Shown: positions 6,567 through 15,388, numbered from the stretch's first letter. The stretch: DNA of 38,863 bases from Pleurocapsales cyanobacterium LEGE 06147 (GCA_015207585.1 JADEWQ010000051.1:1-38863); one strand, 5' to 3'. The notes: generated from the sequence alone by a model not told the origin. Translations and numbers: made by a program.

Positions 6567-7529
6567 ATGACGCTCTATCTCCTAGATGCAGAATGTCATG
6601 GATTTCCTGCCAGTCCAGATATAGCTCAACCGGATGTGATTGAAACTGTGCTGACCGACCCCAAGCAACTTAGCCGAGGTTATCAGCGATCGCAAAAATT
6701 CGAGGCTTCGAGCTTGTGTCTCCTCATAGACGATTACACATTACATGAAGACTTGATTCTCCGAGGACCATCTTTGGGATTTTGCAATTATATCGAAGCC
6801 AGTTTCTATCTAGCAGGACATGACGAAGTGAGCGCAGGAGAAAATTTTCTAGCGGCATACCCTGATGATGGAGGCACTAAGCAGGACTTGCCGGCTGGAC
6901 GATTTCTGAAGGTAGATGTTTATACTGAAGCTCGAGCGTTTCAAAAATTGATTGGAGAGCAACTGGTGGATTTGCCTTTGGAGATGAGGCGAGTCATGGA
7001 GGAAAAGAGTGACCAGTGCTTTCAGCACGAGGGACGCATTACTCTGGCAATGCAAGCGGTTTTGTATCAAATTCTCAACTGCCCTTATCAAGGCGCGGTG
7101 CAACGACTGTATCTGGAAGGTAAGGCACTTGAACTGATGGCGTTGGGATTGAAACAGATGAGGGATGACACGCTAAATCCCGCGATTTGCCTCAGTACTA
7201 GCCAGGTCGAGTGCATTTATCACGCCAAAGATTTACTATTGGAATGTCTCGACAATCCGCCTTCGCTCATTAAACTAGCGCGGCAAGTTGGCATAAATCA
7301 TACCCGACTCAATCAGGGCTTTCGTCAGATTTTCGGAACGACGGTGTTTGGCTATTTATATGCCTGCCGGATGGAAAAGGCACGGCAGTTGCTCCTTGAA
7401 GACAGGATGAGCGTGGCAGCCGTTGCCAATGTAGTTGGTTACACTAATCCGGCACAATTTGCCCGTGCCTTCAAGCGCAGATTTGGGATCGCGCCTCGTG
7501 CTTATCGCTCAGGAGAAAAACCGAGGTAA
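6567..7529 (+). CDS. AraC family (PchR-like) transcriptional regulator
   Basis: A 320-residue regulator with an AraC/XylS C-terminal domain (about residues 215-318). The first helix-turn-helix is PSLIKLARQVGINHTRLNQGFRQIFG and the second MSVAAVANVVGYTNPAQFARAFKRRFG, ending APRAYR. The N-terminal half is the variable effector domain with no recognisable cupin motif. In cyanobacteria and pseudomonads PchR-type regulators sit beside TonB-dependent receptor genes and activate them when the cognate siderophore is present. The receptor operon starts 164 bp downstream on the same strand, so it is the likely target (inference). Confidence 0.88.
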   Translation: MTLYLLDAECHGFPASPDIAQPDVIETVLTDPKQLSRGYQRSQKFEASSLCLLIDDYTLHEDLILRGPSLGFCNYIEASFYLAGHDEVSAGENFLAAYPDDGGTKQDLPAGRFLKVDVYTEARAFQKLIGEQLVDLPLEMRRVMEEKSDQCFQHEGRITLAMQAVLYQILNCPYQGAVQRLYLEGKALELMALGLKQMRDDTLNPAICLSTSQVECIYHAKDLLLECLDNPPSLIKLARQVGINHTRLNQGFRQIFGTTVFGYLYACRMEKARQLLLEDRMSVAAVANVVGYTNPAQFARAFKRRFGIAPRAYRSGEKPR

Positions 7530-7606
7530 GTATACAAGCGAGTCGTCTTGGAGTGAAACCAGGTCGTCTGAGAGTGGATTTTAGGCTCGGAAATTTCGTA
7601 ATCTTC

Positions 7607-7635
7607 TTGACAATTAATAATTATTTTTAATAAGA
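7607..7635 (+). promoter_or_regulatory. Putative promoter of the first receptor operon
   Basis: TTGACA at 7607-7612 is followed after 17 bp by ATAAGA (7630-7635) within a very AT-rich stretch. The same TTGACA plus AT-rich spacer arrangement precedes both intact receptor genes on the minus strand. AT-rich boxes of this type could overlap Fur sites, but no clear Fur box was identified. Confidence 0.4.
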
Positions 7636-7693
7636 CTTCGGCAGCACGCGATCGACAGGTCGCTTATGGTGCCCGTGTCGTGTGAGGAGATCT

Positions 7694-10243
7694 ATGAGTC
7701 AACGTCCAAAAATTTTCTTGACCCCTTTGAAATTGATCTTAACTGGAGTGGTGTTTACAGTTCCTTTGGCTAAAGTAGAAGCGAGTCAGGCACAAGTTCC
7801 ACAAACAGCGATCGCTACCTCTGTAACCACGGAAGAATGGCTGTCACAACTGCAAAGTCAGGAGTCAGTAACTCTTGTTCGAATTACGAGTGTCCGTCTC
7901 AATCCTACTGCTGAAGGCTTAGAGATTGCTCTGGAAACTGCAACAGGAAAATTATCTTCTCCCGTAACTTCTATCGTTGGCAACGTCCTGATCGCCGATT
8001 TTCCCAATGCGATATTAGCTTTGCCAGATGGTGAAGAGTTTTTAGCAGCCGAACCAGCCGAGGAAATTGCGTTTCTTTCGGTAACCAATTACCCAGAAAA
8101 TCGAGTACAGGTAGCAATTACTGGTTTGAATGTTCCCCCAACGGCGAAGGTAAGAACGGAAGCACGGGGTTTGGTATTGAGTGTAGTACCTGGAAAAGCA
8201 CAACAGACAGGGGAAGAGGAAGAAGACGAAATTCAGGTGGTGGTTACTGGCGAACCAGCAGAGGATGATTACTACGTTCCGAATGCTACCACTGGAACTA
8301 GAACCGATACTCCAATCCGCGATATTCCCCAATCTATTCAGGTAATTCTTCGGCAGGTGTTGGAGGATCAAGGAATTACCCAAATTGGTGAAGCACTCCG
8401 TAATGTTAGCGGCATTGGGCAACCCAGAACAACTGATCCAGTTTCTGGAGATTATGTTACATTACGCGGTTTTGATCCTGGTAGTGCTTATTTCGTTAAT
8501 GGTCTGAGGAATCCCTTTGGTGGAAACAACATTAATTTGGAAGCGGAAAATATTGAACAAATTGAAGTGTTGAAGGGACCTGCTTCCGTCCTTTACGGTC
8601 AGGTAGAACCGGGCGGAATCATCAATATAACGACGCGGCAACCGCTGTCAGACCCCTACTATGCTTTTGGAGGAACTATTGGTAACTTTGACTTTTACCG
8701 ACCGACGCTGGATTTTTCCGGTCCTCTGAATTCTGAAGAAACCATACTCTATCGTTTAATCGGGGCTTATCAAAACTCAGGAAGCTTTGTCGATTTCATC
8801 GAGCTTGAGAGCTATTTTGTTGCACCCGTTCTCAGTTTCCAATTAGGTAAAAACACAAGGATCGCGCTCGAAGGGCAATACCTCGATCGATCTGGAATTT
8901 CATTCAACGGTTTGCCTGCAAGCGGAACAATCCTCTCTAATCCTTTAGGAGAGCTTCCAAGAGATCGTTTTTTAGGAGATCCAGAAGCGGGGGGGTTACA
9001 AGATCGCCGTTTGGGAAGTATTGGCTATCGGTTAGACCATAAGTTTAGTAAGAATTGGTCAATTCGTAACGCCTTTCGCTTCGATTCTTTACATACTGAT
9101 GAACAATATATTTTCTTCACAGGTCTCGAAGACGATAACCGAACTTTAAACCGTGAAGTCGGTGCTGCGGTTTCGATTAGCGAGAATTACACCCTACAAA
9201 CCGATGCAATCGGTGCATTTAATACAGGAGCAGTCGAACATGATGTCGTCTTTGGTGCAGAACTACGCCGCTACACATATGCTGGCGAATATTCCTCGGC
9301 TGAGGTTGCCCCCATTGATATATTCGCTCCGATCTACGGTATATCACCCGGCGAATTTACATTAGGTTCAGACACTGTTTATCGACAAAATTTGCTGGGA
9401 ATTTATATTCAAGATCTTGTCTCAATTACAGACAATCTCAAGCTCTTGCTGGGTGGACGGTTTGATTTAGTCGATCAACAGACAGATGAAGCAGTAGCGG
9501 ACGACTCATTTAGTCAGGAAGATACGGCATTTAGTCCCCGTATTGGTATTGTCTATCAACCGATTCAGCCGATCTCGTTGTATGCAAACTTCAGCCGCTC
9601 ATTTGTACCCATTACATTTGGTCAGCGAAATGCAGATGGAACCCCTTTTGAGCCAACCACGGGTGAACAGTTTGAAGTCGGCGTGAAAACCGAGTTTCTA
9701 GACGGCAGAGCATTTGCCACCCTAGCTGCTTACGAAATCACAAAACAAAATATCATTAACTCCGATCCCGATCGCCATGGCTTCAGTATCCAAATTGGGG
9801 AACAGCGAAGTCGCGGCATTGAACTGGATGTTGCTGGTGAACTGTTTCCTGGATTCAATCTGATTGCAAATTATGCTTATATCGATGCTGAAATTACCAA
9901 AGACACCAGTGGTATTGAGGGGAATCAACCCGCCAACGTACCTCAGCATAGTGCCAGTTTGTGGGCAACCTATGAAATTCAAGCAGGAGATTTGCAGGGC
10001 TTAGGCTTCGGAACAGGTGTCTTGTTTGTTGGGGAGCGGCAGGGAGATTCAGAGAATACATTTGAAGTGCCAAGTTTTGTCCGCACCGATGCAGCCGTTT
10101 ATTACCGTCGAGACAATTGGAGAGTTGGATTGAACATCAGGAACTTGTTTGATGTGGAATATTTTGAGGGTGCCTTTAGTCCAAATATAGTGTATTACGG
10201 CGCACCCTTCACTATTTTGGGAACCGTTGAAGTCAAGTTTTGA
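7694..10243 (+). CDS. TonB-dependent siderophore receptor with AMIN domain
   Basis: An 849-residue outer-membrane receptor. Order: signal peptide (~1-33, hydrophobic LILTGVVFTVPLA); AMIN domain (~60-165, VTLVRITSVRLNPTAEGLEI to ARGLVLSVVP in pieces); TonB-box-like EIQVVVTG; plug domain with DTPIRDIPQSIQVI and IEVLKGPASVLYGQVEPGGIINI; then a 22-strand barrel ending in FTILGTVEVKF with the C-terminal aromatic residue needed for outer-membrane insertion. It fits the FhuA/ferrichrome-type ferrisiderophore class; the ligand cannot be read from sequence. The ATG at 7694 is chosen over a GTG at 7682 because AGGAGA lies 4 nt before it. A PepSY gene follows after 14 bp, so the two are one operon downstream of the AraC gene. 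Confidence 0.92.
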   Translation: MSQRPKIFLTPLKLILTGVVFTVPLAKVEASQAQVPQTAIATSVTTEEWLSQLQSQESVTLVRITSVRLNPTAEGLEIALETATGKLSSPVTSIVGNVLIADFPNAILALPDGEEFLAAEPAEEIAFLSVTNYPENRVQVAITGLNVPPTAKVRTEARGLVLSVVPGKAQQTGEEEEDEIQVVVTGEPAEDDYYVPNATTGTRTDTPIRDIPQSIQVILRQVLEDQGITQIGEALRNVSGIGQPRTTDPVSGDYVTLRGFDPGSAYFVNGLRNPFGGNNINLEAENIEQIEVLKGPASVLYGQVEPGGIINITTRQPLSDPYYAFGGTIGNFDFYRPTLDFSGPLNSEETILYRLIGAYQNSGSFVDFIELESYFVAPVLSFQLGKNTRIALEGQYLDRSGISFNGLPASGTILSNPLGELPRDRFLGDPEAGGLQDRRLGSIGYRLDHKFSKNWSIRNAFRFDSLHTDEQYIFFTGLEDDNRTLNREVGAAVSISENYTLQTDAIGAFNTGAVEHDVVFGAELRRYTYAGEYSSAEVAPIDIFAPIYGISPGEFTLGSDTVYRQNLLGIYIQDLVSITDNLKLLLGGRFDLVDQQTDEAVADDSFSQEDTAFSPRIGIVYQPIQPISLYANFSRSFVPITFGQRNADGTPFEPTTGEQFEVGVKTEFLDGRAFATLAAYEITKQNIINSDPDRHGFSIQIGEQRSRGIELDVAGELFPGFNLIANYAYIDAEITKDTSGIEGNQPANVPQHSASLWATYEIQAGDLQGLGFGTGVLFVGERQGDSENTFEVPSFVRTDAAVYYRRDNWRVGLNIRNLFDVEYFEGAFSPNIVYYGAPFTILGTVEVKF

Positions 10244-10257
10244 TTGAAGTACCAACC

Positions 10258-11358
10258 ATGAAAGTGAAACGACTCCGTAGCCTCACCTTCTACCTGCATC
10301 GCTACATCAGGTTAGCGGTAGGGTTGATTTTGGTTATTGTTGGTCTTACTGGCAGCATTCTGGTATTCCGAGAAGAAATTGACCATTTTTTGCTGCTCCA
10401 AAGAACTGGCACAATTGTTCCTCAAGGCAATCCGCTGCCGATTCAAACGTTGCTGGAGACGCTTCAGCCACTGGCAGCAAAGCACCCTAACCTTACGATT
10501 AGCGCAGTCAGTTTCTATCCTAAACCTACCGATCCAATCCGCTTTTGGCTCACCGACAATGGCAGATGGGAGATTGCAGCAACGCTCAATCCATATACAG
10601 GTAAACTCCTAGATACCTATAACTTTTGGACAAGTTTCTCTGGGTTCTTCTACAGCCTGCATTATGAACTATTGGCAGGTGAAATTGGGCTGAAGATTGT
10701 TGGCATTGTGGCGTTACTGACATTCGTCTTGAGCTTTACAGGTTTAATTCTCTGGCCCGGTTGGCGCAAGCTGATGGCTGGATTCAAGATCAAGTGGAAC
10801 GCACATCCCAAACGGGTGAATTTTGACATTCACAAGGTTGTTGGGATGATCGCGGCTGTGTTCTTGGCAATGACTGCGTTCACGGGCTTTTGCTGGAATT
10901 TTTATGACGTAACTGTGCCCATCATCTATGCCGCGACCTTCACGCCAGAACCGACTGCGGTGGTTTCTACCCCGATCGCTCATCAAACCCCTATTACTCC
11001 CGATGTCGCTCTACTTAAAGCCAATGCTGCTCTACCGGAAGGACGGGTAACCTATCTGGGGTTACCGACAAAACCCGAAGACACTTACAGCATCTCGAAA
11101 AAACTGCCTAACGAGAATGGCAATAGTTTTGTTTATATCGATCGATATAGCGGTAAAGTGTTACGGGTCGATGATAGCCCCCAGGCAAAGTTGGGCGATC
11201 GCATTCTTAATTCCTTTACTCCCCTACACTATGGCACGTTCGGTGGGTTACTCACACGGATTTTGTATGTGTTTGTAGGGTTAGCTCCAACGATTTTGCT
11301 GATTACGGGTTTTGTCATGTGGCGCTATCGTCGTCGAGTGAAGGGCAATTCTATGTAA
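10258..11358 (+). CDS. PepSY-associated transmembrane protein, probable iron-regulated reductase
   Basis: A 366-residue inner-membrane protein of the PepSY_TM (PiuB-like) family. Transmembrane helices are visible at the N-terminus (LAVGLILVIVGLTGSILVF), after the first periplasmic domain (GLKIVGIVALLTFVLSFTGL), at GMIAAVFLAMTAFTGFCWNF and near the C-terminus (VGLAPTILLITGFVMW). Conserved histidines lie near membrane ends: YLHRYIRL, LHYELLAGE, HPKRVNFDIHKV and PLHYGTFGG. Related FoxB and FpvG proteins are heme-containing ferrisiderophore reductases, so these histidines may bind heme (inference). The ATG at 10258 is used rather than a TTG at 10240 that overlaps the receptor stop. It is co-transcribed with the receptor. 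Confidence 0.88.
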   Translation: MKVKRLRSLTFYLHRYIRLAVGLILVIVGLTGSILVFREEIDHFLLLQRTGTIVPQGNPLPIQTLLETLQPLAAKHPNLTISAVSFYPKPTDPIRFWLTDNGRWEIAATLNPYTGKLLDTYNFWTSFSGFFYSLHYELLAGEIGLKIVGIVALLTFVLSFTGLILWPGWRKLMAGFKIKWNAHPKRVNFDIHKVVGMIAAVFLAMTAFTGFCWNFYDVTVPIIYAATFTPEPTAVVSTPIAHQTPITPDVALLKANAALPEGRVTYLGLPTKPEDTYSISKKLPNENGNSFVYIDRYSGKVLRVDDSPQAKLGDRILNSFTPLHYGTFGGLLTRILYVFVGLAPTILLITGFVMWRYRRRVKGNSM

Positions 11359-11478
11359 AATAGTAAGGGCAGTCGCTCTATCAAAACGAGTTGATTACTA
11401 ACTGACGACTCACCAATTTCCGTTGGATGCACCGATGTAATTTCTGTGTAGCTCCTAAAGTCCCCTAATATTTTAAGT

Positions 11479-12411
11479 ATGAACCTCGATCGCGAATTGC
11501 GGATAGTCTCTCTTCTCCCCAGTGCCACAGAAATTGTAGCTGCTTTGGGACTAACGGATGTTTTGGTAGGAAGGTCACACGAATGCGACTATCCTCCAAT
11601 GGTGCAAAACCTACCTGTTTGTACTACCGCTAGACTAGATACCAACAAACCCAGTTTCAAAATCGATACCGACATACAAACTTTATTAGAATCTGCTCTG
11701 AGTATCTACGGCATCAAATCGGAAGTCTTAGAACAACTACGACCAACCCATATCATTACTCAGGATCAATGCGATGTTTGTGCGGTCAGCTTTGCCGATG
11801 TAAAAAAAGCAGTGGCTCAACTTACCCAAAGCAATCCCCAGGTTATTTCTCTACAACCTAATAAGTTAACAGATGTTTGGGCAGATCTCGAGCGAGTTGC
11901 CCAAGCGTTAGGTGTTGACGAAAAACCCGTTTTAAGTCAGTTGCAATCTCGAATTGAGTTTTGTCGATCTCGCCTTAGTTCTCTTCCAGCAGAATCTTTA
12001 CCTACCGTTGCTGCTATTGAGTGGACAGATCCGATTATGACTAGTGGCAATTGGATTCCCGAACTCATTGAACTAGCTGGAGGTAAAAATTTATTTGGCA
12101 CTGTGGGAGAACATTCTCCTTATATTCAGTGGCAAGAATTGGTAAAAGCAGATCCAGACTGTATTATTATCATGCCTTGCGGTTTCGATTTAGAACGTAC
12201 CCGACAAGAATCTCAATCCTTAACTCAACAGCCTAATTGGTCAAATTTGCAAGCTGTCCAAAAGGGTAAAGTTTTTATTACTGATGGCAATGCTTATTTT
12301 AATCGTCCTGGCCCTAGATTAGTAGATTCTTTAGAAATTTTGGCAGAAATTTTACATCCAGAGTTGTTTGATTTTGGCTACCGAGGAACCGGATGGGAAG
12401 TCTATGCTTAA
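11479..12411 (+). CDS. BtuF-like cobalamin-binding periplasmic-type protein
   Basis: A 310-residue class III substrate-binding protein. The N-terminal strand IVSLLPSATEIVAALG, then GRSHECDYPP, CDVCAVS and the C-terminal YFNRPGPRLVDSLEILAEILHPE match cyanobacterial BtuF-type cobalamin-binding proteins; it lacks any transport permease neighbour. There is no signal peptide or lipobox at the N-terminus, unlike the E. coli protein, so it may be cytoplasmic or exported by another route. It follows the PepSY gene by 120 bp on the same strand. No cobalamin riboswitch elements were found upstream. Ligand assignment (B12, heme or another metal chelate) rests on family resemblance only. Confidence 0.82.
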   Translation: MNLDRELRIVSLLPSATEIVAALGLTDVLVGRSHECDYPPMVQNLPVCTTARLDTNKPSFKIDTDIQTLLESALSIYGIKSEVLEQLRPTHIITQDQCDVCAVSFADVKKAVAQLTQSNPQVISLQPNKLTDVWADLERVAQALGVDEKPVLSQLQSRIEFCRSRLSSLPAESLPTVAAIEWTDPIMTSGNWIPELIELAGGKNLFGTVGEHSPYIQWQELVKADPDCIIIMPCGFDLERTRQESQSLTQQPNWSNLQAVQKGKVFITDGNAYFNRPGPRLVDSLEILAEILHPELFDFGYRGTGWEVYA

Positions 12412-12419
12412 TTGACGCG

Positions 12420-12439
12420 CCCTTCGACCGAGTCGAGGG
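12420..12439 (+). terminator. Hairpin after the BtuF-like gene
   Basis: CCCTTCGAC and GTCGAGGG form a stem with a CGA loop and one bulged base, 8 bp after the stop codon. There is no T-run after it, so intrinsic termination is uncertain. Confidence 0.35.
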
Positions 12440-12474
12440 ATTCTTGGGCTGGGCATTGCCTGTTCGGGTTTCCC

Positions 12475-12555
12475 CTAGTACGGGCGGTTCGCGCTTGCGC
12501 AGCACTGCCGCTCGCCGTAGGCGCAGCAAAGCGAAGGCAGCACCGCCCCTACTGG
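12475..12555. repeat. 81-bp palindromic interspersed element (MITE-like)
   Basis: A GC-rich element bounded by inverted ends AGTACGGGCGGT and ACCGCCCCTACT, complementary at 11 of 12 positions. The internal sequence can also fold (repeated GCGCAGCA and GCGAAGGCAGCA blocks). It looks like one of the short palindromic interspersed elements common in cyanobacterial intergenic DNA. Its reading frames are not genes. The rest of 12412-12896 holds no recognised gene apart from a CCGCA/TGCGG hairpin near 12811-12824, upstream of ndhO. Confidence 0.55.
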
Positions 12556-12896
12556 TCTTACTTCTCAAGCGTGGATTCGGGTGCGCCTCACCCTATTCTC
12601 GTAGAGTTCTGTTTTATTCCAGAATTGATTACTACTCACTCAGTTTCCTACAAGATTTTACCTTTCCACGGAAAGACTGAGACTAATGGAATTGAACCCT
12701 ATATCTTGAATTGTCTAGGTGCGTGATATCGGTTAGATATCTAAGGTTTTTATCCAGGTTGATTACCTTGCCTGTAAGAATATTATATTATTAGTTGTTC
12801 GCTCTCTCACCGCAGGTGTGCGGAGCAACCCCATTACTAGAGGTGAGGGTCTTCCCGCTCACAAAGATAATTTTAGTATTTCTTAAAAATCGAACA

Positions 12897-13115
12897 ATGG
12901 CAGCAAAAATTAAAAAAGGTTCACTAGTACGCGCAGTACGAGAAAAATTAGAAAATAGCCTCGAAGCGAAAGCAAGCGACACTCGCTATCCTCCTTATAT
13001 CTTTGAAAGTAAAGGAGAAATTGTGGATATGAACGATGAATATGCCTTAGTCAAGTTTTACGTACCTACTCCCAATATTTGGTTTCGCCTCGACCAACTA
13101 GAATTAGCCGAATAG
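12897..13115 (+). CDS. ndhO: NAD(P)H-quinone oxidoreductase subunit O
   Basis: A 72-residue protein matching NdhO, a small cyanobacteria- and chloroplast-specific subunit of the photosynthetic NDH-1 complex on the thylakoid membrane. Diagnostic blocks are [40 protein letters not shown] and [12 protein letters not shown] followed by WFRLDQLE. The ATG at 12897 gives the normal family length; the longer upstream frame (from 12795) encodes residues unlike the family. It is a peripheral subunit with no membrane span. It stands alone between a repeat-containing intergenic stretch and a second 400-bp gap. Confidence 0.93.
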   Translation: MAAKIKKGSLVRAVREKLENSLEAKASDTRYPPYIFESKGEIVDMNDEYALVKFYVPTPNIWFRLDQLELAE

Positions 13116-13525
13116 TACTTGCCATAGTATTTTAAAAAAGGCGATCGCCATCTTTGTTTAGTTGGCTCGATCGCTCTTGTCATCTGAGTTTTTCCAAGTA
13201 AGAATTAATGATTTTTTAAATCATTACAGTTACTTTTGATAAACGAGATAACTTTAAAACAAATTTAATCTTAAGTTACTTGTTTTATAGGTTTGAGTTT
13301 TAGGAATATACCTATCTTTGAATGTAGTTTTTACAGAGGTTTGTTTTCTTTGCTTATTAATTTAGAAAGCGCTCGCGACTGCAAGGAGCGAACCCCTCGG
13401 GAAGAAGTAGAGAAACACAAAAAAAAAGATTTTTGAGCGATAAGCTGCATAAAACTTGACTACGCCTCATATTGATTAGTAACAACAACACAACACTAAT
13501 TCAGTTCACTTAGAGGTCTAGAACA
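13116..13525. other. AT-rich intergenic region without genes
   Basis: About 410 bp with no convincing frame. It contains a HIP1 octamer near 13141, a short GC-rich patch (13366-13402) sharing GAGCGAACCnCTCG with an insertion inside the SNF2 gene at 20186-20199, and a possible -35 TTGACT near 13457 upstream of the secreted-protein gene. Confidence 0.45.
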
Positions 13526-13873
13526 ATGAAAAAATCACTCTCGATTCTCGCTACCGTTGCTTTAGCTTTCTCTCCCGTAGCTGTTTTCGCTCAAGAAGTA
13601 CAAACCAACATTCAAGGTGCTTCTAACTCCGCAGCAGCAGTAGGTCAGGGTAACTTCGTCAATCAAAACATCGACCAAGCCAGCTTCCAAGACCAACTGC
13701 AAGTAGACGGCTACTACTACGGCGCAGACCCTCAAGCACAAATCTCCGTCCAAGATGCGTCTAACTCCGGTGCTGCTGTCGGTACTGATAACTTCGTCAA
13801 TCAAGATATAGACCAACTCAACGGACAAATCCAAACCGATGTAGGTGGCTACGGCTATCACCTGCCCTACTAA
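13526..13873 (+). CDS. Small secreted protein with two curlin-like repeats
   Basis: A 115-residue secreted protein. The signal peptide covers residues 1-22, ending AVFA before QE. The mature part has two 26-residue repeats, at 26-51 and 72-97, with the shared pattern ASNSxAAVG, two residues, then NFVNQxIDQ. The alternating Gln, Asn and small residues resemble curlin (CsgA) repeats that build amyloid beta-solenoids, though spacing differs and only two copies exist. Tyr/Gly-rich linkers (GYYYGAD, GGYGYH) follow each repeat. The start has a strong Shine-Dalgarno GAGGTC 9 nt upstream. No curli export gene (csgG) is nearby. Amyloid formation is inference; identity to a named family is not claimed. 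Confidence 0.75.
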   Translation: MKKSLSILATVALAFSPVAVFAQEVQTNIQGASNSAAAVGQGNFVNQNIDQASFQDQLQVDGYYYGADPQAQISVQDASNSGAAVGTDNFVNQDIDQLNGQIQTDVGGYGYHLPY

Positions 13874-13895
13874 CGAACGTTTCGCGCTTCAAAGA

Positions 13896-13956
13896 TTGTG
13901 GTCATCGATGAAGCGAGAGTTGGGATAATGCCCCACTACTCGCTTATCGCCACAAA
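13896..13956 (+). terminator. Large stem-loop after the curlin-like gene
   Basis: TTGTGG...GATGAAGCGAG pairs with CTCGCTTATCGCCACAA, with the inner segments AGTTGGG and CCCCACT extending the stem around ATAATG. It lies 23 bp after the stop codon. GTTT follows rather than a long T-run, so it may stabilise the 3' end as much as terminate. Confidence 0.5.
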
Positions 13957-14006
13957 GTTTATTGGGAATGTAAGGTCAATTGAAGATGTTCATAATAGAT
14001 TTAATA

Positions 14007-14016
14007 TCTAGACCTC
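14007..14016. promoter_or_regulatory. Exact complement of the shared Shine-Dalgarno motif
   Basis: TCTAGACCTC is the perfect reverse complement of GAGGTCTAGA, which forms the ribosome-binding region of both neighbouring secreted-protein genes (13513-13522 and 14256-14265). If all lie on one transcript, this segment could pair with either site and mask it. Visible as complementarity only. Confidence 0.4.
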
Positions 14017-14050
14017 TGAAGATGACGGGCGACACAAGCCAAGGGGTCGT

Positions 14051-14071
14051 GGGCTGAATCGTATTCAGCCC
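14051..14071. repeat. Perfect 9-bp hairpin
   Basis: GGGCTGAAT, loop CGT, ATTCAGCCC. It lies in the middle of the 400-bp gap between two secreted-protein genes and has no following T-run on either strand. The rest of the gap (13874-14273) shows no gene. Confidence 0.5.
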
Positions 14072-14273
14072 CTTGTGAACCCCGTCTGCCGTGCGACGAC
14101 AGGGACGCGCCCTTACCTTAGCCCAACTAAGTTTCCTCCTAGTCATCGGGTTGAGGTCATTTTTTTACTTTCGACTCTTAAATCAAATATCGTTTTGGTG
14201 TTTGGTTTTTAAGTGCATACTCGTCGCCACACAACAGTAATAGCGATCGACAATTGAGGTCTAGAGAAACATA

Positions 14274-14660
14274 ATGATTAAGAAAGTTAATTTACTCTCT
14301 GCCGCTAGCTTATTATCCCTGTCGGCTCTAATTCCCTTCCTGGCAACCCCTAAAGTTAATGCTTGTGCTACAACTGACGTGCTGACTCAAGTAGCAATTC
14401 ACGGTTCGCAACAACCTGCTACTCAATCGGGTAACTTCAACCAAAGTAGCGATGGCAATTGTCTGGGCAACAGCGTTACTGGCACTACGACTCAACTGTA
14501 TGTGGGTTCAGATCCTGTCGAGCAAACCTATGAGGGCAATCAATTTGTCGGTGGTGAGTTTAATCAAACTGGCGTGAGTTCTCCCGTCATTCAAACTCCA
14601 GTCCACGTACCTGTCGATGTCTACAGTCCCGCTCACGATCCGAGTTTCTTTGGTTTTTAG
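14274..14660 (+). CDS. Small secreted Gln/Asn-rich protein
   Basis: A 128-residue exported protein of unknown function. The signal peptide (~1-30) ends KVNA before CATTD. The mature protein has two cysteines (C31 and one in DGNCLGNS), which could form a disulfide, and a Gln/Asn/Thr/Gly-rich body: TQSGNFNQSS, GNSVTGTTTQLY, GNQFVGGEFNQTG. The xGNxxQ spacing resembles the curlin-like repeats of the gene upstream, but no clean repeat can be drawn. The C-terminus is Pro/Val/His-rich. It has the same ribosome-binding sequence GAGGTCTAGA as the upstream gene, suggesting duplication or common control. Confidence 0.65.
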   Translation: MIKKVNLLSAASLLSLSALIPFLATPKVNACATTDVLTQVAIHGSQQPATQSGNFNQSSDGNCLGNSVTGTTTQLYVGSDPVEQTYEGNQFVGGEFNQTGVSSPVIQTPVHVPVDVYSPAHDPSFFGF

Positions 14661-14729
14661 GAAGGGTGCATAAATTCATCTTGACGCTCGTATTATCTGA
14701 GTGAACCGATTAACTCAGAGGTAAGTAAG

Positions 14730-15176
14730 ATGAAAAGCATTCACCACAACAAAAAATTAACTGCTTCCTTAGCGATCGCCTTAACTGTGAGCATCAGTAC
14801 CTTTTCTACACCCCAACCCGCTTCGGCACAAATTTTACAATTAGCTACTGGAGCGATGAACGCTCTGTTTAACCGTCCTCCCAAACCTCTTGCTAATAGG
14901 AATTACACCTTTGGAGCCAACAATCTCAACGGCAATACCTTCAATCTGTGCTTGTTTCCCTGTACTCCTGGTGGTATGCCTTCTCCGGTTCGCTTTCCTG
15001 TAGGACAAGTACCTTCAGTTTCTTCTAGAGCTATTTCTCCACAAGGCTCTTTTTCCCAAAGTAGAGTTTCTACTCAAACGGGTACTTTGCCTCCAGGGGT
15101 AGTACCGCAACCGACTCCTCCTCGTCCTACTCTAGTCGTTCCTCCTATCAAGTTACCTATTAATTTACCCCTGTAG
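14730..15176 (+). CDS. Secreted proline-rich protein of unknown function
   Basis: A 148-residue exported protein. The N-terminal signal peptide is KLTASLAIALTVSISTFS, with probable cleavage after PASA (residue ~33). The mature region is low-complexity: AMNALFNRPPKP, NNLNGNTFNLCLFPCTPGG (two close cysteines), then Ser/Gln-rich and Pro-rich segments ending PPIKLPINLPL. No enzymatic motif is seen. A GAGG ribosome-binding site lies 8 nt before the ATG. It is the third small secreted gene in a row, only 69 bp after the previous one, so the last two may be co-transcribed. Probably extracellular or surface-associated. Confidence 0.6.
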   Translation: MKSIHHNKKLTASLAIALTVSISTFSTPQPASAQILQLATGAMNALFNRPPKPLANRNYTFGANNLNGNTFNLCLFPCTPGGMPSPVRFPVGQVPSVSSRAISPQGSFSQSRVSTQTGTLPPGVVPQPTPPRPTLVVPPIKLPINLPL

Positions 15177-15388
15177 TAGTTTTCCTCTTGCTTACCTTTT
15201 TGATTGCGCTGTCTAATCTGGGCAGCATGCTTTTCTTGGCAAGTATTTAGAGGTTGCGATCGCTAATCGTATAGGTGCTGTACTCTGACAACTTTGGATA
15301 GTTTATTAGGTAAGGTAAACTGTAATTAATTAGGTTCGGTTAATTTATTTAGTGGAAACGATCGAACTAAAAATATAAAAATATAAGC

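Noticed and set aside
11359-11478. Cobalamin riboswitch before the BtuF-like gene
   Set aside because: No B12-box-like GCCACTGG or the expected long folded leader is present in 120 bp.
12393-12726. Two plus-strand frames around the palindromic element
   Set aside because: They run through the GC-rich palindrome, have biased composition and resemble no family.
14051-14071. Third attC site
   Set aside because: A short perfect hairpin without RYYYAAC/GTTRRRY ends or extrahelical bases.
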